From: Candidatus Poribacteria bacterium
GTDB lineage: Bacteria; Poribacteria; WGA-4E; WGA-3G
Direction of reading: 5' to 3'
Assembly: GCA_022821495.1 (NCBI GenBank)
Contig: JAJEDN010000031.1
Coordinates: 1-33,656, forward strand
DNA: 33,656 bases
A program made the translations under genes and the position numbers. Under the pieces are notes generated by a model that was not told where the DNA came from, did not search any database, and was given only the letters and a program-made list of their open reading frames with translations. Numbering within the stretch: position 1 is the stretch's first letter; every line of letters begins with the position of its first letter. Below are positions 7,902-16,024 of the stretch, piece after piece.

Positions 7902-10526
7902 TCAGAGCCTTGGATCAACCGCTTCACTTTCGAGTGATAGGATTCCGAAAACACATTCATGAACATGAGACAATGGATCACGGTGAACGAAACGCTCAAG
8001 TGCCTCAATACCCAAGGCAAATTCTCGAAGTGCGAGGGAACGTTTATGAGAGAGTCCGCGCGCACGGAGGCGTTCCAAATTTTGAGGTAAGGTATATTCA
8101 GGTCCATAGATGATCCGGAGATACTCACGACCTCGGCATTTTACAGCAGGTTGTATCAATCCACGCTTGCCTTGAACGACAAAATCTAACGGTTTGATGA
8201 CCACGCCTTCACTACCTTGCTCGGTGCGTTCTTCCCATTGACGGATCGCTTCAGTTTGACTTGTGTCATCAGTCAAATCAACTACCCCGTAAGAAGTTGC
8301 GAACAATAGGTTATGTTCAGAATTTTGGCAGAGTTTACTAAGCGTTTCCATGTGCCATAGATGGTCCTTGTCGAAATACACAGTGCCTTCCGTTGCAAGG
8401 AGATGGAACGGAGCCAGTTTCAGGTCTGCGACAGACTGAACCTGCCAGCAGTATTGCTGGTAAGCCTTGATGTATTCGGTCACTGCTTCTGCGCGTTGGT
8501 GGTAGCCCTCCAATATAGGATTCACGTCAATACCGCGTTCGGCAGTGGTTTTCAGGGAGGCAATGGCTTCACTCAAGGCGACACGAGCGGATACACCTAC
8601 TGGTGCATACTGTTGCTGTAACAACGCTTGCGCTTTAACAGACCAAGGCATGAGTTCACAGTCCAAACAGATCCAGTTTGTCTTGAGAGTTTCCCAATAA
8701 TTGGCTTTGTCTATAGCGGCTTTTACCTGTTTCAACAGTTCGGTTTCAATTGCAGCATCATCAAAGAAACGTCTGCCGGTTCGTGTATAACAGACGCCGA
8801 GTGTGTCGTCAGCGACCTCAAACCGCCTCTTTGCGGTTTCGGGATCTCGACAAACGATAACGATAGCACGCGATCCCATGTGTTTTTCTTCCCATACAAC
8901 ATTGGATACACCCTGTTTGCGATAATAAGTGAACGCCTCCACTGGGTGTTCAAGCAAGCCGGGGTTCCTTGTCGTTTCGGTCGGGGACATTGTCGGTGGA
9001 AGGTATATAAGCCATTTTGGGTCTACAGCGAAACGGCTAATCACCTCCAATGCAGTTATTGCATTCTCTTCACGAATCGTCACGTTGTGATGTAACCGCG
9101 TGCTGATCACGCGTTTTCCGAGTACATCATCAATATCAAGGATGCCATCAGTCTGTTGCGTTTCAATATCCGATCGTTTATCAGGTTCATTCAGAAGTGG
9201 CTTCGTCGGTTGATAATACGTCTGACATGCTGGCACAGATACAAGTTCCTTTTCAGGGTATCGTAGTGCCGTGAGCTTGCCGCCGAAAACACATCCCGTA
9301 TCAATGTTGATTGTGCGGTTTACCCATTGCGGTTCGGCGACGGGTGTGTGTCCATAGACGACCATTGCAGTGCCGCGATACTCGTCAGCCCAATTGCCCC
9401 GAACCGGTAAGCCGAATTCATCGGTTTCGCCAGTGGTTTCGCCGTAGAGCGCGAATTCCCGCACGCGCCCGGATGCTCTGCCTTGTAATTCTGTCCTCAT
9501 TCCAGCGTGTGCGACGACGAGTTTTCCGTTGTCAAGTACGTAGTGGCTCACCAAACTATCTAAGAATTCTGCGGTTTGCGTCTTGAATTCGGCGGATTCT
9601 TTTTCCAATTGTGCCAGCGACTCCGCCAACCCGTGTGTCGGCTTCACATTTTTGCCGCGAAGTGCGCGCACCAGTTTTACGTCATGATTCCCCGGCACAC
9701 AGATCGCAGTGCCGGCTTCGTGCATCTGCATGACCAAGCGTAACACTTCGGGTACCTTTGGCCCCCGGTCAACGAAATCGCCGACGAAGACGGCTTTCCT
9801 GCCGTGTGGCGATTCAACGAGAGGATCACCGTTTTGTTGCGTTGAGACTTCATAACCGAGTGCCTTGAGCAATTCAACAAGTTCGTCAAAACAGCCGTGA
9901 ATATCGCCAATGATGTCAAAGGGGCCGTGTTCGTCTGTGCGGTTTGTCCATAAAGGTTGGCGTTCTACATCGGCAGCTTCAACGGCTTCCGGTGTGGACA
10001 TCACATAGAGGAAGTTCCGAAAACCTTCACGTTTGAGGTTGCGCAGTGAACGGCGAAGTTGCTGGCTCTGCTGACGGACGACATGCGGTTTGAAATCGCG
10101 GTCAGGACGTGCCTCGTTTCTTTCCTGACAGAGTTTTGCTGGCATGTTAAACACAATCGCAGCGGTTAGGTAATGGTATTCGCGCGCCAGTGCAATCAAA
10201 GGCTTCCGTGCTTCAACTTGGACGTTTGTTGCGTCAATGACCGTCAATTTCCCGGCGGCGAGCCGTTTTGCGGCGATGAAGTGCAGCACCTCAAATGCGT
10301 CGTTTGTCGCCGCCTGGTCGGTCTCGTCGTCTGACACAAGCCCCCGACAGAAATCTGATGAAAGGATTTCGGTCGGTTTAAAATGCTTACGCGCAAAGGT
10401 AGATTTACCGGAACCTGAAGGTCCAATGAGAAGAACAAGCGAAGGTTCAGGAATTTTTAATTTTCCTTGCGGTTCGGTCAGGTTTGTTTGACTAAAGGGG
10501 TGCATTTCCGTAGAATCGCCCTCCAT
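7902..10526 (-). CDS. pnkp: Polynucleotide kinase-phosphatase-ligase (bacterial RNA repair)
   Basis: The 874-aa product has the three-domain layout of bacterial Pnkp. A 5'-polynucleotide kinase has the P-loop GPSGSGKST at 35-43. A metallophosphoesterase follows, with GDIHG (about 207-211), GDFVDRG (249-255), GNHD (279-282) and YGHTP (391-395); it removes 2',3'-cyclic or 3' phosphates. The C-terminal adenylyltransferase has the nucleotidyl lysine in EKHMGSR (Lys548) and the later motif EGVVIKP. In known systems Pnkp heals broken RNA ends and, with Hen1, ligates them. hen1 ends 24 bp upstream on the same strand, which supports the assignment. The start is unsure: ATG 10526 or 10505, and the first 22 codons lie in a dispersed DNA repeat, while typical homologues begin near the KIPEPS segment. 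Confidence 0.95.
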   Translation of the reverse strand: MEGDSTEMHPFSQTNLTEPQGKLKIPEPSLVLLIGPSGSGKSTFARKHFKPTEILSSDFCRGLVSDDETDQAATNDAFEVLHFIAAKRLAAGKLTVIDATNVQVEARKPLIALAREYHYLTAAIVFNMPAKLCQERNEARPDRDFKPHVVRQQSQQLRRSLRNLKREGFRNFLYVMSTPEAVEAADVERQPLWTNRTDEHGPFDIIGDIHGCFDELVELLKALGYEVSTQQNGDPLVESPHGRKAVFVGDFVDRGPKVPEVLRLVMQMHEAGTAICVPGNHDVKLVRALRGKNVKPTHGLAESLAQLEKESAEFKTQTAEFLDSLVSHYVLDNGKLVVAHAGMRTELQGRASGRVREFALYGETTGETDEFGLPVRGNWADEYRGTAMVVYGHTPVAEPQWVNRTINIDTGCVFGGKLTALRYPEKELVSVPACQTYYQPTKPLLNEPDKRSDIETQQTDGILDIDDVLGKRVISTRLHHNVTIREENAITALEVISRFAVDPKWLIYLPPTMSPTETTRNPGLLEHPVEAFTYYRKQGVSNVVWEEKHMGSRAIVIVCRDPETAKRRFEVADDTLGVCYTRTGRRFFDDAAIETELLKQVKAAIDKANYWETLKTNWICLDCELMPWSVKAQALLQQQYAPVGVSARVALSEAIASLKTTAERGIDVNPILEGYHQRAEAVTEYIKAYQQYCWQVQSVADLKLAPFHLLATEGTVYFDKDHLWHMETLSKLCQNSEHNLLFATSYGVVDLTDDTSQTEAIRQWEERTEQGSEGVVIKPLDFVVQGKRGLIQPAVKCRGREYLRIIYGPEYTLPQNLERLRARGLSHKRSLALREFALGIEALERFVHRDPLSHVHECVFGILSLESEAVDPRL
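10462..10516. repeat. Dispersed 5'-end repeat, copy 2
   Basis: This copy matches 6784-6837: 22 identical nt (10462-10483), then gtgcatttccgtagaat (10500-10516), differing at one base from the other copy, with a one-nt difference in spacing. It covers codons 4-22 of pnkp, but in a different reading frame from copy 1 in the deacetylase gene. The conservation is therefore at DNA level, not protein level. Confidence 0.8.
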
Positions 10527-10550
10527 TTCATTACGGGCTTGCGGCTCTTT

Positions 10551-11957
10551 TTATATTTTCTGCTTTCGGGTAAAGACTGCCATTTGTGTTGGGGGTCCGA
10601 CGTTTTCATCGACTGGTCCGATGGGTTGAAACGCAACGGTGTAACCGAAACGTTTCGTGATACTCGTTGCCCAAGCCTGAAATTCGTCGCGTGTCCACTC
10701 GAAACGGTGGTCTTTATGTCGAAGGTTCCCCGCGTGTGGGTTCTCAAATTTGACGTTGTATTCTATATTCGGTGTCGTCAGTACAACCGTCTGGGGACAA
10801 GTAAACTCGAAAAGGACTCGTTCAAAAGCCGAAAGCCGTGGGACATCCAAATGTTCGATGACCTCCACAACGGCGGCAGCATCGTATCCAGTCAAGCGTT
10901 TATCGCGATATCCGAGTGATCCTTGGAATAGGAGAAGCCGTTCTTTCTGTTTCTCCGGCAACCGATCATAATGAAGGCGCTGCTGTGCGATTTTTAGCAC
11001 GTGATGTGAAACGTCCATCCCGACGATCTCCGTAAACTGCTTTTCAGCCAACAATTTACGAAGAAGTTTTCCTTCGCCGCATCCGAGATCAAGAACGCGT
11101 CTCGCTCCAGACTGTTTGAGGGTTTCAGTGACGGTAGCCAAACGGATCTCGTTGAGACCGATCCCTGTTTCAAGCTGCTCCTCTTCTTGTGCTTGAACGG
11201 TCTCAGCAGTTTCTTGAACATCTTCTTCACGCAATTGGGCAAGTGCTTCCCGGGTAAGTCCGCGTTGATGTTTCAAGTACCGACGCACAATAGATTCTTG
11301 TTCTGGATGTGCAGTGAGCCAATCCTTACCGTGCTTAGATAGTTTTTGGATCTCTGCATCGCCGACCCAGTAGTGTTTTTCATCGTCAAGCACAGGCATT
11401 AAAATATAAAGATGCGTGAGGAGTTCGCTCAAACGACAAGTGTTTTCAAGGGTTACGGTAAAATAACGGCTCTGCCCCCACTCTGGAAATTGTGAATCTA
11501 ATGTATGTTGCTCAGCAGTTATCGTATAACCGAGTGGCTCAAAAAGTCGCCTTAACAATTTCTCCCCGCCGCGGCAGGGTAAGATGGATAATTTAGCATT
11601 TAAAGGGATTTCTGTTTCCACGAGTTGTGGACGGTCTTTGCATTTGCCTGACAATGCGCTGCTAAACACCCGCGCGATTGCAACACTCAAAAATGACGAG
11701 GCGACGTAGGGTCGATCACTGACGTACTGTGCAAGTGCGAAATTTTCTGCGAATTGCCCTTGAGGTCGGCGGACAAGTCCGACAGAATCAACATCAAGGA
11801 GGAGTGCTGCTGTACACGCCTCAGTACATGCCTCTGGATAAAAGACGTGTGCTTGCCCAAAGGCGAGTGTAAAGGATTGCATTCGCGCAGGGTGTTTATG
11901 CAACAGATAACCGAGGTCTGTTGCAGGGGAATATGTGGTTGATATTGTCAATAACAT
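10551..11957 (-). CDS. hen1: 3'-terminal RNA ribose 2'-O-methyltransferase Hen1
   Basis: The 468-aa product carries the bacterial Hen1 N-terminal region (MLLTISTTYSPATDLGYLL, followed by HVFYPEA), which cooperates with the Pnkp ligase domain. The C-terminal methyltransferase domain has the SAM-binding motif VLDLGCGEGKLL at 288-299. The Hen1 metal site is visible as Glu365, Glu368 and His369 (EVIEH) plus His417 in HKDHRFEW. Hen1 methylates the 2'-OH of the 3'-terminal ribose at an RNA break before ligation, which protects the repaired junction from being cut again there. The gene is first in a two-gene operon with pnkp and has its own near-consensus promoter at 12090-12118. The ATG lacks a strong Shine-Dalgarno. 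Confidence 0.95.
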   Translation of the reverse strand: MLLTISTTYSPATDLGYLLHKHPARMQSFTLAFGQAHVFYPEACTEACTAALLLDVDSVGLVRRPQGQFAENFALAQYVSDRPYVASSFLSVAIARVFSSALSGKCKDRPQLVETEIPLNAKLSILPCRGGEKLLRRLFEPLGYTITAEQHTLDSQFPEWGQSRYFTVTLENTCRLSELLTHLYILMPVLDDEKHYWVGDAEIQKLSKHGKDWLTAHPEQESIVRRYLKHQRGLTREALAQLREEDVQETAETVQAQEEEQLETGIGLNEIRLATVTETLKQSGARRVLDLGCGEGKLLRKLLAEKQFTEIVGMDVSHHVLKIAQQRLHYDRLPEKQKERLLLFQGSLGYRDKRLTGYDAAAVVEVIEHLDVPRLSAFERVLFEFTCPQTVVLTTPNIEYNVKFENPHAGNLRHKDHRFEWTRDEFQAWATSITKRFGYTVAFQPIGPVDENVGPPTQMAVFTRKQKI

Positions 11958-12081
11958 AGCAATTTGTCAAGAAAAATGGCTATCAGCGGTCAACCATCAG
12001 CATAGAATTTTTAGGATAATCTCCTTGCTGAAGGAAGGTAGTTCGGATTTTATGCGAGATATTTTCCAACTTATTTTTAGT

Positions 12082-12099
12082 ATAGTATAATTATACTAT
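12082..12099. promoter_or_regulatory. 18-bp perfect palindrome over the hen1 -10 box
   Basis: The sequence atagtataattatactat at 12082-12099 is a perfect inverted repeat centred on 12090/12091 that contains the minus-strand TATAAT. It could be an operator for a dimeric regulator, or simply a symmetric -10 able to work in both directions. Confidence 0.5.
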
Positions 12100-12118
12100 T
12101 TCTTCGCGCTGGTGTCAA
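12090..12118 (-). promoter_or_regulatory. Near-consensus sigma70 promoter of hen1-pnkp
   Basis: On the minus strand TTGACA (12113-12118) and TATAAT (12090-12095) are separated by exactly 17 nt. Transcription would start near 12083, giving a leader of about 125 nt before the hen1 ATG at 11957. Confidence 0.75.
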
Positions 12119-12236
12119 GTCTTTTTTTCAGACATTCAGTTGTCGATTTTTTGCGGCAAGAATCGGGGTTACAAACCGCTCCTACAAGAATAATACGTAA
12201 CAATTGAATAGTTCTGGTGGGTAATTTAGCAAAATT

Positions 12237-12264
12237 TGTTTTAATCTCCGAAAAACAGTATAAT
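12237..12264 (+). promoter_or_regulatory. Possible promoter of the trpD-like gene
   Basis: A TATAAT at 12259-12264 is preceded at 16 nt by the weak -35 TTGTTT (12237-12242). It would start transcription about 68 nt upstream of the ATG at 12339. Confidence 0.4.
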
Positions 12265-12338
12265 AAAATCAACTTCCCTTGTTGAAGACCTTGCCCCGTA
12301 GAAATACGATTGGCGTTACGTTTGGAGGACATCCTGAA

Positions 12339-13835
12339 ATGGCAGATTTTGATTCTCTTTCATACACACCGGCATACCCGGGACCGAATGATGATGTACT
12401 TGAGGCACAGGCACGCGTTTGCACAGGACCGCATCAGACCCGTCCATTGGGTGTAACCGCTACGGATTTCCCGCAACCGGCACCTATTCTTGAAACAGTT
12501 TTAAAATCTATAACGGGTGAACTACCGGCATCGGATACAGCATCAGCGGCACAGATGGGTGCGTTTTTCGCTGCGATGACGCTCCGTGCATATTTTCCAA
12601 AAGAGACGCAGTGGAGTCCAGCCGAAAAAGCAGCGTTTTGTAAATACCACTCGGCATTGACAGAGCAACTTCCACCGGAAATTCAGTATCTCATGGCCCC
12701 AGAACAAGGTTATGTTCCGACGAACGCAACAGAAGCGGTCGTTGTAAACGCGCTGGAAAAGATTTTACGGGCAAAACATTTAAGTTACGCCGAAACGCGT
12801 GAGATGTGTGAAGCAATCCTGAGTGATGATGTCAACCCCGCTTTCAAAGGCGCAGCACTTATCGGGCAACGGATGAATCGCGAAACATATCAGGAGGTCC
12901 GAGGTTACCTCGATGCGTTTTTCGGACCGGAAGCGGTTCAACCGATTGATGTTGCAGCGTTAACGCACTTTGGGCAACCTTACGACGGCGCGACGCGTTA
13001 TTTTCGTCCGACCCTATTCGTGGCTGCGGTGCGGGCTGCGCTGGGTGAGGCATCACTGCTTCATAGTGTGGACGCAATGCCACCGAAAAACGGTGTGACA
13101 GAGGAAAGTATCCTGAAGGCATTGGGTGCTAACACTGAACTATCGCTCACTGAGACAGCTTCACTGATTACAAACGCATCGGTGGGGTTTGGGTATATCA
13201 GTCAACGTGAGTATTGCCGCGCCGCTTACGATTTGCGTGAATTGCGGGTGCATATCAAGAAACGTCCACCGTGGGCAGCAACGGAAAAGGCGCAGCAGTT
13301 TTTTTCGGCGCGTGAAGCAAACTACATGGTGCTTGGCTACTATCATATCGGTTATGAGAAACCGCTGCTTCAATTAGCATGGGAACGTGGATTCGATGCC
13401 GCCGTCGCTATCAAAGGTGAGGAAGGGACAAGCCACTATGCCCTCCGTCTCGGTAAGCCTTCTACGAGCGACAGGATGGCGGTCAACTATTCACAAGGCT
13501 TCCATCGTGCAAGCGATACGCGCGAAGATTTCGCTATGGATATTAATCCAGCGGATTACGGTTTTGACTATGCGAGGAGTCCGCGTCCAGCGGTTGCGAG
13601 TGCGGAAGGGTATGCGGAATTAGGTGTGGCGGCACTCTCCGGCGAAAAAGGACATATCTACGATCGGATTCTGCTGAACGCGGCGATGGTAGATTACCTA
13701 TTGGGGATTTGTCCAGAGCCTGCGGAAGCATTGGCGCGAGCGCGGTCGGTGATGGATGACGGGCGAGCGTTGGCACATTTACGGGCGTATGTCAGAGAGA
13801 GTGGCAGTCAGCCAGCAGCCAGCAGCGGTCAGTAA
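12339..13835 (+). CDS. Anthranilate phosphoribosyltransferase-like (TrpD/TrpD2 family) protein
   Basis: The start chosen is the ATG at 12339, with GGAGG about 10 nt upstream, not a TTG 20 codons earlier. The product has 498 aa, longer than typical TrpD (about 340). The helical N-terminal motif of the family is visible (SYAETREMCEAILSDDVNP), then QPYDGATRYFRPTLFVAA and LLHSVDAMPPKNGVTEESIL, resembling the GVRHFLHP/LHG..PPKxGVTxE segments of TrpD2-type proteins. The glycine-rich PRPP loop of true TrpD was not clearly found, so tryptophan synthesis should not be assumed; YbiB/TrpD2 relatives bind nucleic acid. The last residues (SGSQPAASSGQ) come from CAGC-rich repeat sequence. The gene stands alone, divergent from hen1. 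Confidence 0.65.
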   Translation: MADFDSLSYTPAYPGPNDDVLEAQARVCTGPHQTRPLGVTATDFPQPAPILETVLKSITGELPASDTASAAQMGAFFAAMTLRAYFPKETQWSPAEKAAFCKYHSALTEQLPPEIQYLMAPEQGYVPTNATEAVVVNALEKILRAKHLSYAETREMCEAILSDDVNPAFKGAALIGQRMNRETYQEVRGYLDAFFGPEAVQPIDVAALTHFGQPYDGATRYFRPTLFVAAVRAALGEASLLHSVDAMPPKNGVTEESILKALGANTELSLTETASLITNASVGFGYISQREYCRAAYDLRELRVHIKKRPPWAATEKAQQFFSAREANYMVLGYYHIGYEKPLLQLAWERGFDAAVAIKGEEGTSHYALRLGKPSTSDRMAVNYSQGFHRASDTREDFAMDINPADYGFDYARSPRPAVASAEGYAELGVAALSGEKGHIYDRILLNAAMVDYLLGICPEPAEALARARSVMDDGRALAHLRAYVRESGSQPAASSGQ

Positions 13836-13849
13836 AAAAGGGTTTCCAT

Positions 13850-13922
13850 CTAAATCCGCCTTATCAGAGGACTTTCAGAGAAAACGGTTTAACCCCCTAA
13901 ATCCCCCTTATCAGGGGACTTT
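13850..13922. repeat. Two diverged copies of a 'cccttatcagggg' repeat
   Basis: The words ctaaatccgccttatcagag (from 13850) and ctaaatcccccttatcaggg (from 13897) share a core with the units inside the element at 17681-17785. They lie between two convergent genes. The CCCC/GGGG halves around TTATCA can form a short hairpin, so they may also serve as a bidirectional terminator. Confidence 0.6.
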
Positions 13923-13927
13923 TGGAA

Positions 13928-15070
13928 TTAAATGTAGCCTGTTGAGCCGTCGGGACGGATGGGAGAGGTGCGTTGCCAATGGATGTATTCGTTGTCCGTG
14001 ATTGCATCCTCGTTCACGTCTACACCCAAGCCGGGACGGTCCCGCAATTCCAAGTAGCCATCTTTTGGTAGATAAGGTTCATCCACCCAAGCGTTCCATT
14101 CTGTCTCAGTAGGCAGGAGATATTCCAAGATTTTGAAATTCGGGGATGCAGCGGCAAAATGCACATTAACAGCGGTTGCAAGGGGTCCCATCGGATTGTG
14201 GGGCGCGACGCTGACGTAGTGCGCTTCGGCAATCGCTGCGATTTTGCGCATCTCTAACAATCCACCACAGACACATACATCTGGTTGGATGATGTCGGCA
14301 CCTTGCCCTGCGATGATATCCAAGAACTCAAAGCGGGTGTAGAGGCATTCTCCTGTTGCGAGTGGTACCTGCATTTGGGAACGTAGGCGTGTCCATGCGG
14401 GCATGTGTTCGGGACGGAGTGGTTCCTCGTAAAAATACGGATCGTAAGGTGCGAGGGCATTTGCGAGCTGGAGCGCACGGATTGGCTCGAAGATTTTGGC
14501 GTGTGGATCGAAGGCGATCTCCCAGTCCGCCGGTGTGTTTTCCCGGATCTGTTGAAAATAGGTAGCGGCTGCATCGCAAACGCGTCCCCATCGATTTGCA
14601 TCCGGGTCGAGTTGGTAGGGCCCCGTCTTGAAAGCGGTGAACCCCCACTCTTCATGGAGTTTACGCGCTTGATCCGCGGCTTCGATGCCGTCTCTGCCGC
14701 CGATACCGCGGTAGATACGGATACGATCTCGTGCGTGTCCACCGAGGAGCATGTAGACAGGTAAACCTGCTGCCTTCCCACTGATGTCCCAAAGTGCATG
14801 ATCAACAGCAGAAATGACAGCGAGTCCTGCACCACCGGGCGGGAAACGGAACTGCTGATGCAGTTTCATCATGATATACTCAATCCGCCTCGGATCGTCG
14901 CCTTGAATCATCTCGAAGATATAGTCAGCGATGGGTTCGACAGAGAGATCGGGGCCTGTGGAGTAGGCTTCACCCCATCCGTAGAGTCCTTCGTCTGTTT
15001 CAATCTTGATGAGGCCGCGGGGCCGGTTGCCAAAGCGTGCCATAAAGGTTTTGATAGCAGTGATTTTCAT
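13928..15070 (-). CDS. Enolase-superfamily sugar-acid dehydratase, D-galactonate dehydratase-like
   Basis: The protein has 380 aa with the mandelate racemase/muconate lactonizing enzyme fold: an N-terminal capping domain (MKITAIKTFMARFG, VISAVDHALWDISGKAAGLP) and a barrel. Metal ligands and catalytic residues are visible as Asp188 and His190 (FDPHAK), Glu215 (YEEPL), Glu241 (TGECLY), His291 (APHNPMGP) and Glu316 (KILEYL). This set and its spacing match the galactonate dehydratase subgroup, which takes a proton from C2 of an aldonate and eliminates water to give the 2-keto-3-deoxy acid. The exact sugar acid cannot be fixed from sequence. It sits 12 bp downstream of the Rpn-type gene and near two carbohydrate esterase genes, consistent with carbohydrate catabolism. 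Confidence 0.85.
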   Translation of the reverse strand: MKITAIKTFMARFGNRPRGLIKIETDEGLYGWGEAYSTGPDLSVEPIADYIFEMIQGDDPRRIEYIMMKLHQQFRFPPGGAGLAVISAVDHALWDISGKAAGLPVYMLLGGHARDRIRIYRGIGGRDGIEAADQARKLHEEWGFTAFKTGPYQLDPDANRWGRVCDAAATYFQQIRENTPADWEIAFDPHAKIFEPIRALQLANALAPYDPYFYEEPLRPEHMPAWTRLRSQMQVPLATGECLYTRFEFLDIIAGQGADIIQPDVCVCGGLLEMRKIAAIAEAHYVSVAPHNPMGPLATAVNVHFAAASPNFKILEYLLPTETEWNAWVDEPYLPKDGYLELRDRPGLGVDVNEDAITDNEYIHWQRTSPIRPDGSTGYI

Positions 15071-15082
15071 GTGCTTAAAGTT

Positions 15083-15982
15083 CTACGACTCTTGTAGATT
15101 TTGCGTGAACGCCTCCAGGCTTTGTGTCCGAGGAACTATGCGGAGCAATTCCTTAAGACGCTCCAAATCCTCAATCGTTTCAAGCCTTGGCTTCAAGGCT
15201 TGCACCGCTTCGGGTTGAAATTGATCACTCAGCAATGTCAAAATTGAGTTGATAGTGCCCATTTTTTGTCCGCGTTCAAGACCGCGTTCAAGACCGCGTT
15301 CTTCTGCTTCTTGAAGATGTGCTTGAAAAAAAGGAGATTCTTGCATAATGCCCTCCGGTAAACGTTCGTCGATCAGTTGTTTGTTATAAACTAAACCACC
15401 AAAGATACCCAAAGCTGCGAGTAAGAGATCCAGATCCTCCGAACTGACTCCGGAAACAGCCGTTGTATCAATACATCTGTCCAACCATCGGATTTCGCTC
15501 ATTCCCGCAGGTGGTTTCATCAACGGGGTCAAGGGTAACAAACCCGGCTCCTGCAGCTCCAAAATAGACTCTCCATCTATCTCAACCAATCGAACCACTC
15601 TATATGTGTGTTTATATTCGCAACCATACCCACTGTATGCGTAAAAACCTGGGTCATCCAACCCAGCACGAGGATGCAGGTAGAGAACGCTACAGTAGAC
15701 ATTCATCTGATGTTCCCTAATCAAAAAACCATTATAGCCGGCAAAACGAAAAGGCATCGGTTCGCGACTATTATAAGATTGAATCTCGTTGTGGAGAATA
15801 GCAATTTCGTCTGGGAACCTTACCTTCAGTGTGCTATCGGTGTGGTGCGTTTTGAGCGTGATCTGCTCGGTTGCTAATGCCTCCAATACAACAAAGTTTG
15901 GATATTCAAGAATGTGCTCAGCAAAGGGCTTTGGATAGCCTAAGGTCACAAATTTGGCTGCACTGTCATAACGTTGTCTCAT
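15083..15982 (-). CDS. Rpn/YhgA-like PD-(D/E)XK nuclease family protein
   Basis: The protein has 299 aa. The N-terminus (MRQRYDSAAKFVTLGYPKPF) and the segment KVRFPDEIAILHNEIQSYNS, followed by MPFRFAGYNGFLI, fit the Rpn family of recombination-promoting nucleases. The acidic residue in FPDE and Glu66-Ile-Gln68 would stand for the catalytic core (ExQ replaces ExK in many members). The C-terminal part has a repeated charged linker ERGLERGLERG, typical of this family, and a helical tail. Rpn proteins are DNA endonucleases that promote RecA-independent recombination, and many genomes hold multiple copies. Its own promoter sits almost at the ATG (15989-16018). It is 12 bp upstream of the dehydratase gene, but a functional link is doubtful. 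Confidence 0.75.
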   Translation of the reverse strand: MRQRYDSAAKFVTLGYPKPFAEHILEYPNFVVLEALATEQITLKTHHTDSTLKVRFPDEIAILHNEIQSYNSREPMPFRFAGYNGFLIREHQMNVYCSVLYLHPRAGLDDPGFYAYSGYGCEYKHTYRVVRLVEIDGESILELQEPGLLPLTPLMKPPAGMSEIRWLDRCIDTTAVSGVSSEDLDLLLAALGIFGGLVYNKQLIDERLPEGIMQESPFFQAHLQEAEERGLERGLERGQKMGTINSILTLLSDQFQPEAVQALKPRLETIEDLERLKELLRIVPRTQSLEAFTQNLQES

Positions 15983-15988
15983 AAAAGT

Positions 15989-16018
15989 AGTATATCACAG
16001 TGTGCCGAATCCTGCCAA
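15989..16018 (-). promoter_or_regulatory. Promoter of the Rpn-type gene, probably giving a leaderless mRNA
   Basis: On the minus strand TTGGCA (16013-16018) and TATACT (15989-15994) are 18 nt apart. The -10 ends only 6 nt before the ATG at 15982, so transcription would begin at or beside the start codon. Confidence 0.6.
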
Positions 16019-16024
16019 TCTTTT

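Larger units (their letters stand above)
11958..12338. other. Divergent intergenic region between hen1 and the trpD-like gene
   Basis: This noncoding stretch carries the hen1 promoter with its palindrome, a weaker plus-strand promoter-like site and, near 11970-12000, 'ggctatcagcggtcaaccatcagc', a word of the CAGC/ATCAGC repeat family also present in the recD2 insert and at 29268-29290. No RNA gene was recognised. Confidence 0.6.

Noticed and set aside
12279..12338. Earlier TTG start of the TrpD-like gene
   Set aside because: No ribosome site there, while GGAGG fits the ATG at 12339.
15270..15305. Short tandem repeat in the Rpn-type gene as a phase-variable tract
   Set aside because: The unit keeps the frame (ERGLERGLERG) and such linkers are normal for the family, so on/off switching is unlikely.
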